A DNA stretch of 64,000 bases from Symbiodinium natans (lineage: Eukaryota > Sar > Dinophyceae > Suessiales > Symbiodiniaceae): assembly GCA_905221605.1 (NCBI GenBank), contig CAJNDS010002293.1:79501-143500 (forward strand), in the 5' to 3' direction. The translations under genes and the position numbers were made by a program. Below are positions 34,277 to 44,902 of the stretch, piece after piece (the stretch's first letter is position 1; every line of letters begins with the position of its first letter). Under the pieces are notes generated by a model that was not told where the DNA came from, made no database searches, and was given only the letters and a program-made list of their open reading frames with translations.

Positions 34277-35233
34277 CTCACCAGTTTTATGGATCTTCCA
34301 TAAGTTTCTGGGCTTAAGATCCCGGAGTAGGAACACTTTGCTATTCAAAGAGGTCTGTCAAGGGACCTAAGCACAGTACAATCAAAACTTTAGGCGACGT
34401 GAACTGTAATCAACACCCAAGCCCGAAAAAACTACATAAACCCAAAACGAAGCTCCCTCTAACGCCAGGGGCAAGCACCAAGCTCTCCATTTTCAAGATC
34501 CGTTTGAGGCTTCCAGACCCAGAGATTAAAACGCATAACCCTATAAAACCCTCTGTTTGTACGGCAAGGAACTAGAACCCTAGGGGTCCATGCACCTAAA
34601 TAGGGAATACTTGGGCCCTAAGGTACTTCCTATGCAAGGACTTTGGGCCGAAGCATATAAAAAACTATGCAACATGGACTCTTGGGGTACTGTCAGACTT
34701 GGATTCCGGGGACTGGAATAGGACGCACTACTAGCGCAAGGGTTTAGGGTTCAGAGAGAATCCATGTACACCCTATTTCGTATTTAGGTACAAGAACCCT
34801 ATACCCTAAACCCTAAACCCTAATCACTGTTCAGGGAACCTCAGGGTCAGTGTTGAGGGAATTCAAGGTTTTGTGTTTTCTCAAAATGAATGACTGAGAA
34901 ACCCGAAACTTACAAAGGTGTGAGGACGCTGCCACGCTACCCTCGAACCCCCTCAACTGCCCAAAGTGGCTCAAACCCCAAAAGACTCAAACCCTAAACC
35001 CTAAACCCAAAACCCAAAACGCAAAAACCTAAACCCTAAACCGTTTGGGGCGTGAGGTTTGGTGCTCAAAAGCCCTAGTTAAACCCTATAGGGTTGAGGT
35101 TCCCAGGCCAGAAAGTATGTCTCAGCTATGCATTTAAAGCCAGAAGACCTGTACACCTAAACCCCTAAACCAACCTTATCCCTAAACCCTAAATCCTAGA
35201 CCCTGAAACCACGAAAAGCATGGCCAATCTGAT

Positions 35234-35308
35234 TCAGTCGAGCCACTCTTCCAAGCTCTTGAAGTCCAGATCGGTGGTCAGCATCCGCGAACCCACAACC
35301 AGACCAAC
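35234..35308 (-). CDS. Possible terminal exon, unrecognised
   Basis: After GTAAGCAAAG (acceptor-like, with G following) the minus strand reads VGLVVGSRMLTTDLDFKSLE, then EWLD and a TGA stop. It looks like a C-terminal exon next to an element whose end is CTTTGCTTAC. Upstream exons were not located. Confidence 0.35.
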   Translation of the reverse strand, partial: VGLVVGSRMLTTDLDFKSLEEWLD

Positions 35309-36690
35309 CTTTGCTTACACATGGCGAAGTAAGTTTGTCAGGGTTTGGGGTTTGGGGTGCTTGGGTGGCCGCCGCCACCGACATCTACCAGCTCAGGGTT
35401 TAGGGTTTAGGGGTGAAAGTCTGAAGGGTTTAGGGTTTAGGGTTTAGGGTTTAGGGTTTAGGGTTTAGGGTTTAGGGTAGAAAGTCTGAAGGGTTTAGGG
35501 TTTATACGGTTGAGGGTTCTGGGATTTAGGCAGTCTTTCCGGTGACTTGTCCCGGGAAACCAAACCTAGAACCCAGACTGGAAGCCCCTAGCATATGATC
35601 CAAGGACTCAAAGGCTTCGGGCTTCAGGCTTCGGGCTTATGGCTTGGGGTTTAGTGGTTATAGGGTTTCTAGGGTTTAGAGGGTTTATAGGGTTTAGAGT
35701 TTATAGGGTTTATAGGGTTTATAGGGTTCATAGGGTTTAAAGGGTTTAGAGTTTATAGGGTTAGCTTTGCGTTTGCTGTCCCAGAGGCATTCAGAAAGTC
35801 CATGTGGAAGATGGCTCCAGCTTCCTTTCCTGAGGGCTCCAGCCCGGTAGGGTTTAGGGTTTAGGGTTTAGGGTTTAGGGTTTAGGGTTTAGGGTTTAGG
35901 GTTTAGGGTTTAGGGTTTAGGGTTTAGGATTTAGGGAGCCTGGACTTTGGGGTGCACGCCCCGGCTGAAGAACCCAAAGCCCAAGGTAAAGACTGTTAGC
36001 CCAAAAGCCCACAGACTAGCTCCCATTCCCTAAACCCTAAACCCTAAACCCTAAACCCTAAAACCGTAAACCCTAAACCCTAAACCCTAAACCCTAAACC
36101 CTCATTACGAATCCGGATTCTAGAGAATTTCCAGGAGCGAGCGCGCAACAAGCACCTGAAAGCCTCCGTCGGGCGTCGAAGGTGGAGCAGCAAGGAAGAA
36201 CGGTGGAAGCCCGGCGCCTCACAGCGATGTTGCTGGCATGTCGAAGGGGCTTAGGATGGGGTTTAGGGTTTAGGGTTTAGGGTTTAGGATTTAGGATTTA
36301 GGGTTTAGGGTTTAGGGTTTAGGATTTAGGGTTTAGGATTCGGGGATGTAGCAGGTGTAGGACACTTTACGCTGGGCTTTCGTAAGGCGCATCTGACGGC
36401 AATAGACCAAAAAAGGAAACGGCAAAGCCACCCACCCCGCCTGAACAGCCACTCGCCTGAACAATCCCCTAGAAGGGTTAGGGTTTAGGGTTTAGGGTTA
36501 AGGGTTAAGGGTTAAGGGTTTAGGTTAGGGTCTAGGGTCTAGGGTTTAGGGTTTAGGGTTTGGGGTTTGGGGTTTGGGGTTTGGGGCTCAAGGTTTAGGG
36601 TTTAGTCTTAGGTTGTTTTGGTTCAGGGTTCAAGTTTAGGGTTTAGGGTTTTGGTTCAGCACATTGCTGCACAATTTATAATAATTCACA

Positions 36691-37140
36691 CTAATTGTTT
36701 TGGATTTTCCGTCGTCGCTAAATCTAAACCCGATACCTTTATTCCGCTTTTTACGTCGCAGCTAAATCTCGCTAATTTGGTTCCGTCGCACACCTAAAGC
36801 CTAAAGAACAAAAGGCAGGAAACCCACCCCCCAAGCGAATGAGCCACCCAAGCGAATTAGCTGCCGATTCATTCTGGTTCGTTGCCTTCACCCCTGGGTT
36901 CCCCGCCCTTGAGTTGAGCCAGCCATTAGGGTTCGGGATAGGATTTTCAGGGTTTAGGGCTCAAGCTCAGACAGGTTAATTAGGGTTTGAGGCTAAACCC
37001 TAACTGAGCCCTAAAGTTTAAACCCCAAACCCAAAACCCTGTACTCTCGGTTTTTAGGCTTCGGATTTCAGGTTTTAGGGTTTTGCACCCCGATGGGGTT
37101 TTAGTATTCGGGGGAAGGATTAAAAACTACTCGGGACCAA
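36691..37140. other. Left flank of the hAT/H3 block
   Basis: The flank begins near TTTTCCGTCGTCGCTAAATC, similar to TTTTTCCGTCGTTGCGTCGC at about 45117. It contains the first copy of the palindrome (GCGAATTAGCTGCCGATTC, 36853). Telomeric repeats are few from here to 41.2 kb. No gene was recognised. Confidence 0.5.
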
Positions 37141-37262
37141 CCCTGGGTTCCCGGCCAGGAGGGCGGGGTGGGTGGGGGGGCAGCCCCCAAGCAATGGGCC
37201 CTGGCCAGGAGGGGCGGGATGGGTGGGGGGGGGGCCCCCTAACCTCAACCAAGTGAACTTAG
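37141..37262 (+). repeat. ~120-bp direct repeat, left copy
   Basis: From CCCTGGGTTCCCGGCCAGG to CCTCAACCAA. It is nearly identical to 44903-45022 in the same orientation. It contains a shorter internal repeat of GGCCAGGAGGG.CGGG.TGGGTGGGG. Confidence 0.9.
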
Positions 37263-37840
37263 CTGCTAATTTGTCTGCTATTCTTAATAGGTCACTTCGC
37301 CCCACACCTTTTCCCAGCAAAAATCAAACCAAACGAAATAGCTGCTAATTTGTTCGGTCACCCCACGGTTGAGCCTCGATCGCCCAGCGAATTCGCTGCT
37401 AATTCGTCGAAATTCGTTCGGTTCGCAGTTCAGTTCAGGCTCGTCGCAACGAGTTAGGTCAAAACCAAACGAATTAGCTGCTAATTCTTCGGTTCGCAAT
37501 TCAGCCTCCTAGCACCAGCAAAAAATCAAACCGAGCGAATTAGCTGCTAATTCGTTCGGTTCACCCTCCCGCCCTCCACCTACCCAATTCGCTGTTGCAC
37601 AGCTCCCCATGGCCATTTCGTTGAAATTCGTTCGGTTCGCAGTTCAGTTCAGGCTCGTCGCAACGAGTTAGGTCAAAACCAAACGAATTAGCTGCTAATT
37701 CTTCGGTTCGCAGTTCAACCTCCTAGCACCAGCAAAAAATCAAACCGAGCGAATTAGCTGCTAATTCGTTCGGTTCACCCTCCCGCCCTCCACCTACCCA
37801 ATTCGCTGTTGCACAGCTCCCCGTGGCCATTGAGTGGCCA
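37263..37840. repeat. Tandem ~217-bp units with embedded palindromes
   Basis: Two successive units (about 37405-37620 and 37622-37838) share CAGTTCAGTTCAGGCTCGTC, two palindromes of the form CGAATTAGCTGCTAATTC and TTCGCTGTTGCACAGCTCCC. More copies of the palindrome lie at 37266-37390. No coding content is proposed. Confidence 0.85.
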
Positions 37841-38313
37841 TCCGGACCACCTGCCAGCAGGGAGAGCGGCAGTGGAGCTCAGGGGTGTTCTTGGTTGGTA
37901 GCGTCTGATCAGCTGAAGGGTTGGTTTCTCAAAAACCCCTAACTAAATTTGGGCGGGAGTCGAGTTCAGTATGGTTTTCGGGTTGGTGGTTGGCTTTTGG
38001 TTTGGGCTGAGGGAGGTGCTGGCTTGGGCTGCCAATTCAAACCTGAAACCCTGAACCCCTGGAGCTAAAAGTCCCCAGCCTCTCCCGAGCCCTCCCCAAC
38101 CCTCAGCTTGTGTTTGGGGCTCAGCACAGATTCCGGCAGATGCCACAGACACTGGACTATTCCTTCGGTGTCTTTCAGGCTGTGAGCCAGTTCGAAGCAG
38201 AAGCCATTCACTAATTTTGGCTAGATATTTATCAGTTGTCACTAGACATTATCATATAGTCAGATATCATATTACATCACCCAAAAGGTCTCATCTGCTT
38301 GGAACTTAGAAAC

Positions 38314-40912
38314 CTACTCAGTCTTCCCAGCAGACTGACTTGCCTTGTGTCCCTTTCGGGGCGACATGGCTTCATAGATGCTGGACAAAGGCTGACCCTG
38401 TCCAGGCTCCAAGCAAGCCACATTCTCAGAACTTGGCTTCAGGTTTCGAAAATTCGGGGCATGCCTGATCTGGCAAGTCCTTGACTTCTTTCGAGTGTAG
38501 TGAGGCCTTTTTCGGCCTTTGTCGCACCGAACAGCTCGCCGTCGCACCAGGATTTGGCCACCCTTCCTGTAAAACTTGCATGAGCTGTCCCGACGCTCCT
38601 TGGCCCCCATGAAAACCTGCAAACACCGATCCAAAAAACCAGAGCTCGCAGCTTCCTGAACACTCTGCGCGCTGCCCATGACCAGATACTGCTCCAGCAA
38701 GTCGGGTGTGGCATCTGGTCCAAGATGCTTCCGGAGCTCTTCCACTGATGAAAAAGCTCTCTCGCAACTAGCACTCTGTGCCTGAATCAGCAAAAAAGAA
38801 ACGATCACCTGCCTGCCGAAAACGTTCTGGCCAGGAGCCAATCGGCAAAGCACCCGCCGCCACAGCTCGTGCGCTCGAGACTTCTTCAAGTCATCATCCT
38901 CTCCAAAGAGCGCGTCGCGAATCGCAAAGCATGTCCGAAAATCGTCCATGAGAACCTTGCCATCCAGCTGCCAAAATTCAGACAAAGCGCACGATGCTTC
39001 TGCCAGCTGCGTATGCGAGTACTTCCAACTTGGGCTGAAGATTTGGTAGCTCATGAGAAAGGGCACAGGGCCAAATCGTGTTGCCAGCTTCTGCATGCAC
39101 TGCTCCGCAAAATTTTGCAAGATTCTGAAAACCTCTTTGTGATCTCTTGCAGAGCCTATCTCTTCGAGCTTGGCCCAGTACTCTCGGACGGTCCCATCTG
39201 TGAGAACATAGCGCAAATGCAGCTGCTGTCCTCACTTGTTGTAATAAGATTATGCAAGTCAACCTTCGTAGAGGAAAAGGGGGCACAACACAACTTTACT
39301 ACCCTCGGAACTTTAAATACAAAATAATTTTGAGCTGTTGTCCTTGCTTGTCGCGGTACTCGGCGCAGGTCTTCTCCAAGCAGCTTGTACCCGTGCAAGA
39401 TGCCTCTCCGCCAGCAATGGCATGTGCTGCCACGCTTTCCTTCATGACATAGCTTTCTAGCTTGCATTTCAGCACGGCGATGCAATGCGACACTTCGTCA
39501 AGCGAGAGACGGTCGCTTTCCAAGCGAAGCTTTGTCTCCCAGCAGTGTTCAAGGATGTCAATCAAGCCAGCCATAGTCAACTTGAAACGCCATGTAGCCA
39601 TTGTCAGGAAAAGCCACCGCAAGGTTTTCTTAGCCTCGCGATCTCTCTCGTGCATAAAATGGTAGTGGAGATGGGCCAAGGTGCAGGTGTGGGACTGGAA
39701 CAGCCTCTTGAGTGGCTTCAAAAGACTGAGCCAACGAGCCGACGACATGCTGAGGCCGCTGAGCGCTGGTTCAGCTGTCACCTCTGCCCAAAAGTGCAAA
39801 TCTATTGCCGTTGCTGGATGGTTTCGGAGATGCTTGAACAAGGACGAGATGCACTTCTCCATTTCCGTGAGGTAGGTGTGGTTCCACCCATCGCAAACAA
39901 CGAGCTGCAGCCGATGAGCTGCACAGTGCGTGCAAAGCATCGGGTGCTGGTGCCATCGCCTCAAGGCAGCAGCCAGGTTTTTGCCTGTGATGTCGGTCTG
40001 CCGCCTGGTGCTACCATTGACTGAAGCACCGTCGGCAGCCACGCAACACAGTTTTGCAGGATCCAGCCCCCAAGCACCCACGAAGAATTTCACGGTCGCG
40101 GCCAGGTCTTCGGACTCCAAACCATGCAGCGTTCTGTAACCACAAGCACGGGACACAACGTGGCCGTCACGCAAGTATGTCACCACGATGGCGAGCGCGC
40201 CGTCCTTCTCGTCCACTGTCAAGCTGTAGCCTGGCGACTGTTGGATCTCAGTCTCCAGGTCACGCCGTGCCTCTTTGTAGATGATGTCCTGCATCTCGGA
40301 GAGTATTGTGCTGGAGCTGTGGCCATCAGGAACTGCCGCAGAGATCAAACGCCCGAACAGCATCATTGCAGAATACACTGTGCTCGACCAGCCAGACACC
40401 ATGACAGAGTACGCAGCCACCATGCTGTTGAAAAACATTTCACTCGGCGATGCCCGTGCGCGAGGCCGCTTTCTGCCCGCGCTTTCTGCGCCAGGCGACC
40501 CCAGCGAATCTTTGCCAGGCGACCCCAGCGAATCTCTGCCAGGCGACTGCAGCGAACCTGTCCCAGGCGACTCCACGGAACCTGAACTGCCGGACCTGCG
40601 GATCTTTCTGGGGCTCCCTTGCTCTGCTGGCTTGCTGTCTGCAGAACAAGAAGTTGTCGCAGCCACGGCTTCAGCATGCAGTCCGTTATCTTGGACATGC
40701 TGCTGCCAAGTTCGCTGGTACAAGTACTTCTTGGGCACATATTCCCCAGCAGCCAAACCACGCTTCTTTCTGCTTGTCTTGTACTCTAAACACACTTTGC
40801 ACCCCAGACCCTTGTCGGTGAGCACCAACCATGGCACCTGGCCTGACCACTTCTGGTACGTGGCCACCAAGCTAGCTCTCTCGTCCGACTGCTCGTCTGC
40901 CACTTCGCCCAT
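38314..40912 (-). CDS. hAT-family transposase, interrupted by a short insertion or intron
   Basis: The first part, 39299-40912 (537 codons from ATG), has a BED/TTF-like finger (C38, C41, H72, H79), a Ser/Gly/Pro linker with degenerate SPGKDSLG repeats, then RNase H-like catalytic-core motifs: SLTVDEKDGALAIVVTYL, CVAADGASVNGS and LCTHCAAHRLQLVVCD. The second part, 38314-39216, holds the C-terminal dimerisation region with QSASCERAFSSVEELRKHL and a basic tail. The parts are joined in the same frame if about 90 bp near 39217-39320 are removed. That stretch is flanked by GGACAACAGCT and GGACAGCAGCT, so it may be an introner or a secondary insertion. Total about 865 residues, typical for hAT. Known role: cut-and-paste transposition. 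Terminal repeats of the transposon were not identified. Confidence 0.82.
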
Positions 40913-42118
40913 CGAAATGGAAACACGAGCTGCGAAACTCCGGCCTACAACTAAAATTACCTGCAGTTCGCAAACCCTGAGACTTCATTGGACTGCACGT
41001 ACACATGTCGCACCCTACAATTGCTTGAATTCAATGACAACCAAAATGAACATGGCCGTACCCCTTGAGTTCCGCAGAAACAAGCAGGAAGCATTTCTCA
41101 GAACACGACACCCCGGCTGACCCAAAACGGAGGTTTGCCAAATGACGAAGCAGTGTCGCAACACGAAACTTCCTTCAGAAACTCCCTGACCCTAAACCCT
41201 AAACCCCTGAACACAGGCCGGGTTCAATAAGAGATTTGCGAATTAGCAGCTATTTCGCGCGAATACGGGGGAGGGGTTCGAACGTTGTAAAAACCGTCAA
41301 CCCTGAAGCCTATACGAAGTACACCCTACACCCTAAACCCCTGAACACAGGCGGATTTGATGATGAGGGGTTGTAAGAACCTTCAGCCTAAGTACACCCT
41401 AAACCCTACACGCATGAGAGGGCCTGTGCACGGTGGTGCAGGGCTGTAGGGGTTTCAGCGTTCAGGTCCTGGATAGTTTAAAGGGACCCTCTTTTGGGTT
41501 TGGGGCAGAGTGTTGGGGTTCTGGGTTTGGGGTTTAGGGTTTAGGTTTGGGTTTCGGGGTTTGGTCCTCAACGCTACAGACTCCTGATCTCCTCTAACCC
41601 CTAAACCCTAAACCCACGATCCCGGAAGGGTTTAGGGTTTACGAGGATGCTTCTCCAATGGTCCGTCGGGTTTAACAGTTCAGGGTTCAGGGCTTTTGGG
41701 TGCTTGGAGGGTAAGGGCGCAGGCGATGGAATCAGACCCTGAGCATGGAAAAGGGTCATGGGTTTAGGGTTTGGGGTTTCGGGATTGGGGTCACAGGGAT
41801 CCCGACCCCCCACCGGAAGTTAGGGAACCACCCCACCCCGGGGCCTTGTCGTAAAACATTAGGCTTGAGGGTTTAGGGTTTAGGGTCTGGGGTTTAGGGT
41901 TTAGGGTTCAGGGTTTAGGGCCCTACCCTAGACCCTAAACCCGAAGCCCTAAAGTTGAGCGTTTTTGGGCTCAAGGAGTAAAGGGAACCCTCTTTTGGGT
42001 TTGGGGTACCGTGTTGGGGTTAAGGGGCGCAGACATATTTAAAAATGGTCAAGGGCGCGAGTTCAGAGACCCGAAACCTGGCACTTGAACAATTTTCAGC
42101 TGACACCAGCGGCTTCGA
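40913..42118. repeat. Spacer between hAT and H3-like genes
   Basis: 40913-41160 is non-telomeric with no recognised gene. 41180-42000 has telomere-like text again, one palindrome (GCGAATTAGCAGCTATTTCG, 41237), a partly duplicated segment (CCCTAAACCCCTGAACACAGGC at about 41200 and 41333) and paired AAGGGA.CCCTCTTTTGGGTTTGGGG copies (41485, 41978). Confidence 0.7.
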
Positions 42119-43174
42119 TCAGCGGCGCAACTCCTGTACCAACTGCCAGTCAGGCAGCATCACGGTGACTCGCTTGCCGTGGTGTGCACAGCGGTTGGCA
42201 TAGCTAAAAGTGTCCACCAGCCACCACTCACAAACAACCTGGAGTGCATGTAGGGCATCGGAACTGAAACGCACACATTGCGGGTCGTCCCGCTCAAAGA
42301 GCTCGTGACCTGTCAGCAGGCCACGTTCTTGCTGCATCTGCTCAAGCTCAAAGCGGTTGCGCTCTACGAGGAGCTCGGCCAGCACATCCTTGCACAACCT
42401 GCCGAACGCCAATTTGGGAATCAAGAGCTCGGCGCTCTTTCCAGACTGCAAACGCCTGATCTCTTCCAGGGTTTTCTGGGTGGTGGAACCGCCCTTGCCA
42501 TTGTTTCGTGGCCCAGCTTGGCCCCAGGCACGCCTGCGACGCTTTTTGGGACGAGCTGCATCGCCAGCTTCTTCAGCAGTCTCTTCTACTGGAAGCTCTG
42601 CTGCTGCCGGTCCTGCAGCTGATGCCGCAGCTGAACCTGCAGCCTCGCCTGCTTGCTCTTCATCGGATGCATTCTCGATGCCATAAGCTTCGTCGATCCT
42701 TTTGTCCTCCTCTGTAATGAGCCGAAGTGCTTCTTCGCACGTCAAGCCCGAGCCATACTCTTCTGCTGCCGAGATGTTCAGAGCGGGGAAGCACTCCACG
42801 AACAGACGCATGGTACATGTGTGGACACGCACGTACCCTAGCTGGTCAGCTGCGTTCACGTAGCAGAAGCCGCGCTCGTCTGGGAAGCCTTCCCGCTGAA
42901 CGATTTGCACCACCATGCCTGGCGTTAGCTTCTTCAGTGTGGCCGATGTTGCTTCTGGCTCCTCGAAAAGGTAGCTCTCAGTGGTACATTCCAGGAAGTC
43001 CTGCATGATTCTCTCCCATGCAGACTCGTCCAAGCTTTCAACCTCTTCCGAGCCAGCCACCATAGTCCAAAACTCTTCGGCAGGCAAAGCCAAGTTGCAC
43101 TGCCCGCACAACCTGAGAGATCGGAAGCTAGAGAAGGCTTCTGACCCTTGATAAAGTTCTATAATAATGTTCAA
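42119..43174 (-). CDS. Histone H3-fold protein with long N-terminal extension
   Basis: 351 residues, single exon, ATG at 43174. Residues 235-351 are a histone H3 fold: the alphaN stretch TLEEIRRLQSGKSAELLI, alpha1 KLAFGRLCKDVLAELL, alpha2 RFSSDALHALQVVCEWWLVD, then YANRCAHHGKRVTV and alpha3 LPDWQLVQELRR. They line up with the canonical [20 protein letters not shown]...AIHAKRVTI order. Loop 1 is about 29 residues longer than in canonical H3. The canonical modifiable tail is replaced by about 230 residues. These include a CxxC (LCGQCNLALPAEEF), a possible small barrel (LTPGMVVQIVQREGFPDERG), an acidic/Ala-rich linker and a basic PKKRRRR nuclear-localisation-like motif. A chromatin role is inferred from the fold. 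It lies between a hAT transposase and a SUMO-like gene in the palindrome-rich block. The true start could lie upstream if there is a 5' intron. Confidence 0.8.
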   Translation of the reverse strand: MNIIIELYQGSEAFSSFRSLRLCGQCNLALPAEEFWTMVAGSEEVESLDESAWERIMQDFLECTTESYLFEEPEATSATLKKLTPGMVVQIVQREGFPDERGFCYVNAADQLGYVRVHTCTMRLFVECFPALNISAAEEYGSGLTCEEALRLITEEDKRIDEAYGIENASDEEQAGEAAGSAAASAAGPAAAELPVEETAEEAGDAARPKKRRRRAWGQAGPRNNGKGGSTTQKTLEEIRRLQSGKSAELLIPKLAFGRLCKDVLAELLVERNRFELEQMQQERGLLTGHELFERDDPQCVRFSSDALHALQVVCEWWLVDTFSYANRCAHHGKRVTVMLPDWQLVQELRR

Positions 43175-43809
43175 GCACGCGGGGAGTTACGTGAGCGGGT
43201 CAGGATTCGCACGAGCGAATTAGCAGCTAATTCGCGTTTTGGTGAAGGGGATTCGAAACGCGAACCTTCGCCTCTGAAGTCAACGCCTTGCCCGTATCGC
43301 TACAGAGGAATTGGCCCATATAACGCACACTGCCTCATTACATTGAAGCACATGGCCCAACCAACATAGCTGCACACAGCCGCAAACGAATTAGCCGCTA
43401 ATTCGTCCGAACCCCCCGTCCACCCCCCCCCCCTCAAAGTCAATGGCCCTCCCCCAGTCCGGCCCGCCCTGGCCCCCCCCCTGCCCCCCCTGGCCCCCCC
43501 CCCCTCCCCTAGAAAGTGAATTCGCGCGAATTAGCCGCTAATTTGTTTGCGCACCAATTCGCCCCCTTGCAATGGCCCCCCCCAGCCCGGCCCGCGCTGC
43601 CCCGCCTGGCCCCCTCCCCTGCCCCCCCTGGCCCCCCCCCTGGCCCTCCGCCCCCCCCCCCCTACAAAGTGAATTCGCGCAAATTAGCCGCTATTTTCGT
43701 TTGCGCGCCTACAGCCCCTTACGTGACTTGGACTCGGCCCTACTCCCCTCACTACCCCCCTGCCTCCCCTCCCGACCCTCCCTCCCCCCCCCCTTCCCCA
43801 TGCGACCCC
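43175..43809. other. Palindrome- and C-rich spacer
   Basis: Palindromes of the GAATTAGCNGCTAATTC type are at 43214, 43386, 43527 and 43679. Between them are very C-rich tracts (CCCCCCTGGCCCC). A tRNA-like segment with A- and B-box-like motifs on the minus strand lies at about 43240-43312. Reading frames here are proline-rich shadows. Confidence 0.7.
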
Positions 43810-44220
43810 CTACCCCTCCCGACCCCGCCCCACCCCTCCCACTGGCTCATGACCAAGGCACTCCAGGAACGTGGCTTTGAGGATTGGTGGCACGGGACCC
43901 TCAATCAACGTTGCTGCGCGCAACTTCCTGCAAGCTTCTATGGCCGCACTCTCTTCTGGCAGCAAGGCCTGGATGATCATAAGCACACCTTTCCTTCCAC
44001 CACAAAGCTCAGCCACCGGTGTGCTTGCCGTCACCATTCTGCCATCGCAAAAAAAGCTGATCAGCTTCTGGTCCGCGTAATGCAAGCGCCGTGCAAAGTC
44101 ACTGAAGCACTCAGCGAATGTGCCACCACCATCCACATGATACTTCTGAGTCGTGGTGGTCTTGCCAACAATCAGCACCTCCACACGCTGCACATTGCCT
44201 TTGGCTTTGCTCCTACCCAT
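43810..44220 (-). CDS. SUMO/ubiquitin-like small protein
   Basis: 136 residues, ATG at 44220. Residues ~11-80 (RVEVLIVGKTTTTQKYHVDG, later ISFFCDGRMVTASTPVAELC and GVLMIIQALL) follow the beta-beta-alpha-beta order of the ubiquitin-like beta-grasp fold, closest in style to SUMO and Rad60-SLD domains (I.F..DG..V....P...L). No C-terminal di-glycine suited to conjugation is seen at the fold end. The last ~40 residues run toward C-rich spacer DNA and may be mis-extended. It lies upstream of the H3-like gene on the same strand. A chromatin or SUMO-pathway role is inferred only. Confidence 0.5.
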   Translation of the reverse strand: MGRSKAKGNVQRVEVLIVGKTTTTQKYHVDGGGTFAECFSDFARRLHYADQKLISFFCDGRMVTASTPVAELCGGRKGVLMIIQALLPEESAAIEACRKLRAATLIEGPVPPILKATFLECLGHEPVGGVGRGREG

Positions 44221-44902
44221 TGACCCATGGCTCTTTGGGCAGGTCTGACCTACACTTCACTGCTAGAAGGTCTGTATCACTGTGATACAGCCTGTATAGC
44301 TGGTGTCCAAAAGTTAAGATATAATTGTCAATAATAGTCTGAGTGACAGCGAGCGCCTCATGCCTGAAACCCTTTTTAAGCTCGGCGGTGCTGGTGAGCC
44401 GGGCGTCTCAGCCCACAAGGAACCAGCCGTTTCCACACACTCGCGGGGTTAAAAAGGGTTTAAGGGTCAGGGCTCTCCCCTCCCAGTATACTCAAGTACA
44501 GGGTTTTGGGCTTCCGCCAGTGGCCAGTGGCTTAGGGCTGGGGGTCACACAGCGGTTTTACGGTTTAGGGCTGAGTGTAGGGTTTGGGGGGGGCTTAGGA
44601 TTTTGGTGGAGGGTCTGCACCCAAAGGTGCCTCATCGCTCTCGATGAAGACGTCATCGCTCTCGATGAAGACGAAGTGCAGGTCGTCGAGCAGCCGAATG
44701 GGCAGGAAAAGGGTCAGGGATTCATGCTTAAGGGTGAAAGGTATCAGGTTTAGGGTTTAAGGCTTTAGGGTTTCTGGTTTTAGGGTTCCTCCCCTCCATG
44801 GTTCGTTGCTGGAACCAGTAAAATTAAACCAAACGAATTAGCTGCTAATTCATTCGGTTCACCCCCCTCTACCCAGACTATACCAGCAACCCCTGACCCA
44901 AA
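44221..44902. other. Non-coding stretch with palindrome
   Basis: Non-telomeric to about 44450, then mixed telomere-like text. A short duplicated CATCGCTCTCGATGAAGACG lies at 44635-44675. A palindrome (ACGAATTAGCTGCTAATTC) is at 44833. No gene was recognised. Confidence 0.6.

Larger units (their letters stand above)
32525..36690. repeat. Telomeric arrays, microsatellites and islands
   Basis: Arrays lie at 32880, 33373, 33493-33555, 35435-35475, 35848-35935, 36030-36105, 36260-36345 and 36480-36640. G tract at 33243-33263. A family D element is at 34580-34684. The segment 35640-35760 is a run of TTTATAGGG-type variants. Most of 33560-33900 and 34280-34560 is non-telomeric without a recognised gene. 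Confidence 0.75.

Noticed and set aside
33544-34370. Long open frames ([20 protein letters not shown] repeats)
   Set aside because: These are translations of the composite microsatellite in several frames of both strands.
40050-41120. Plus-strand frames of up to 279 codons opposite the hAT gene
   Set aside because: Antisense shadows of the transposase; they carry none of its motifs.
41955-41985. Dinoflagellate spliced-leader relic (TTTTTGGGCTCAAG)
   Set aside because: It matches only the last part of the leader with an extra G. No CCGTAGCCATTTTGGCTCAAG-like sequence was found near any gene start.
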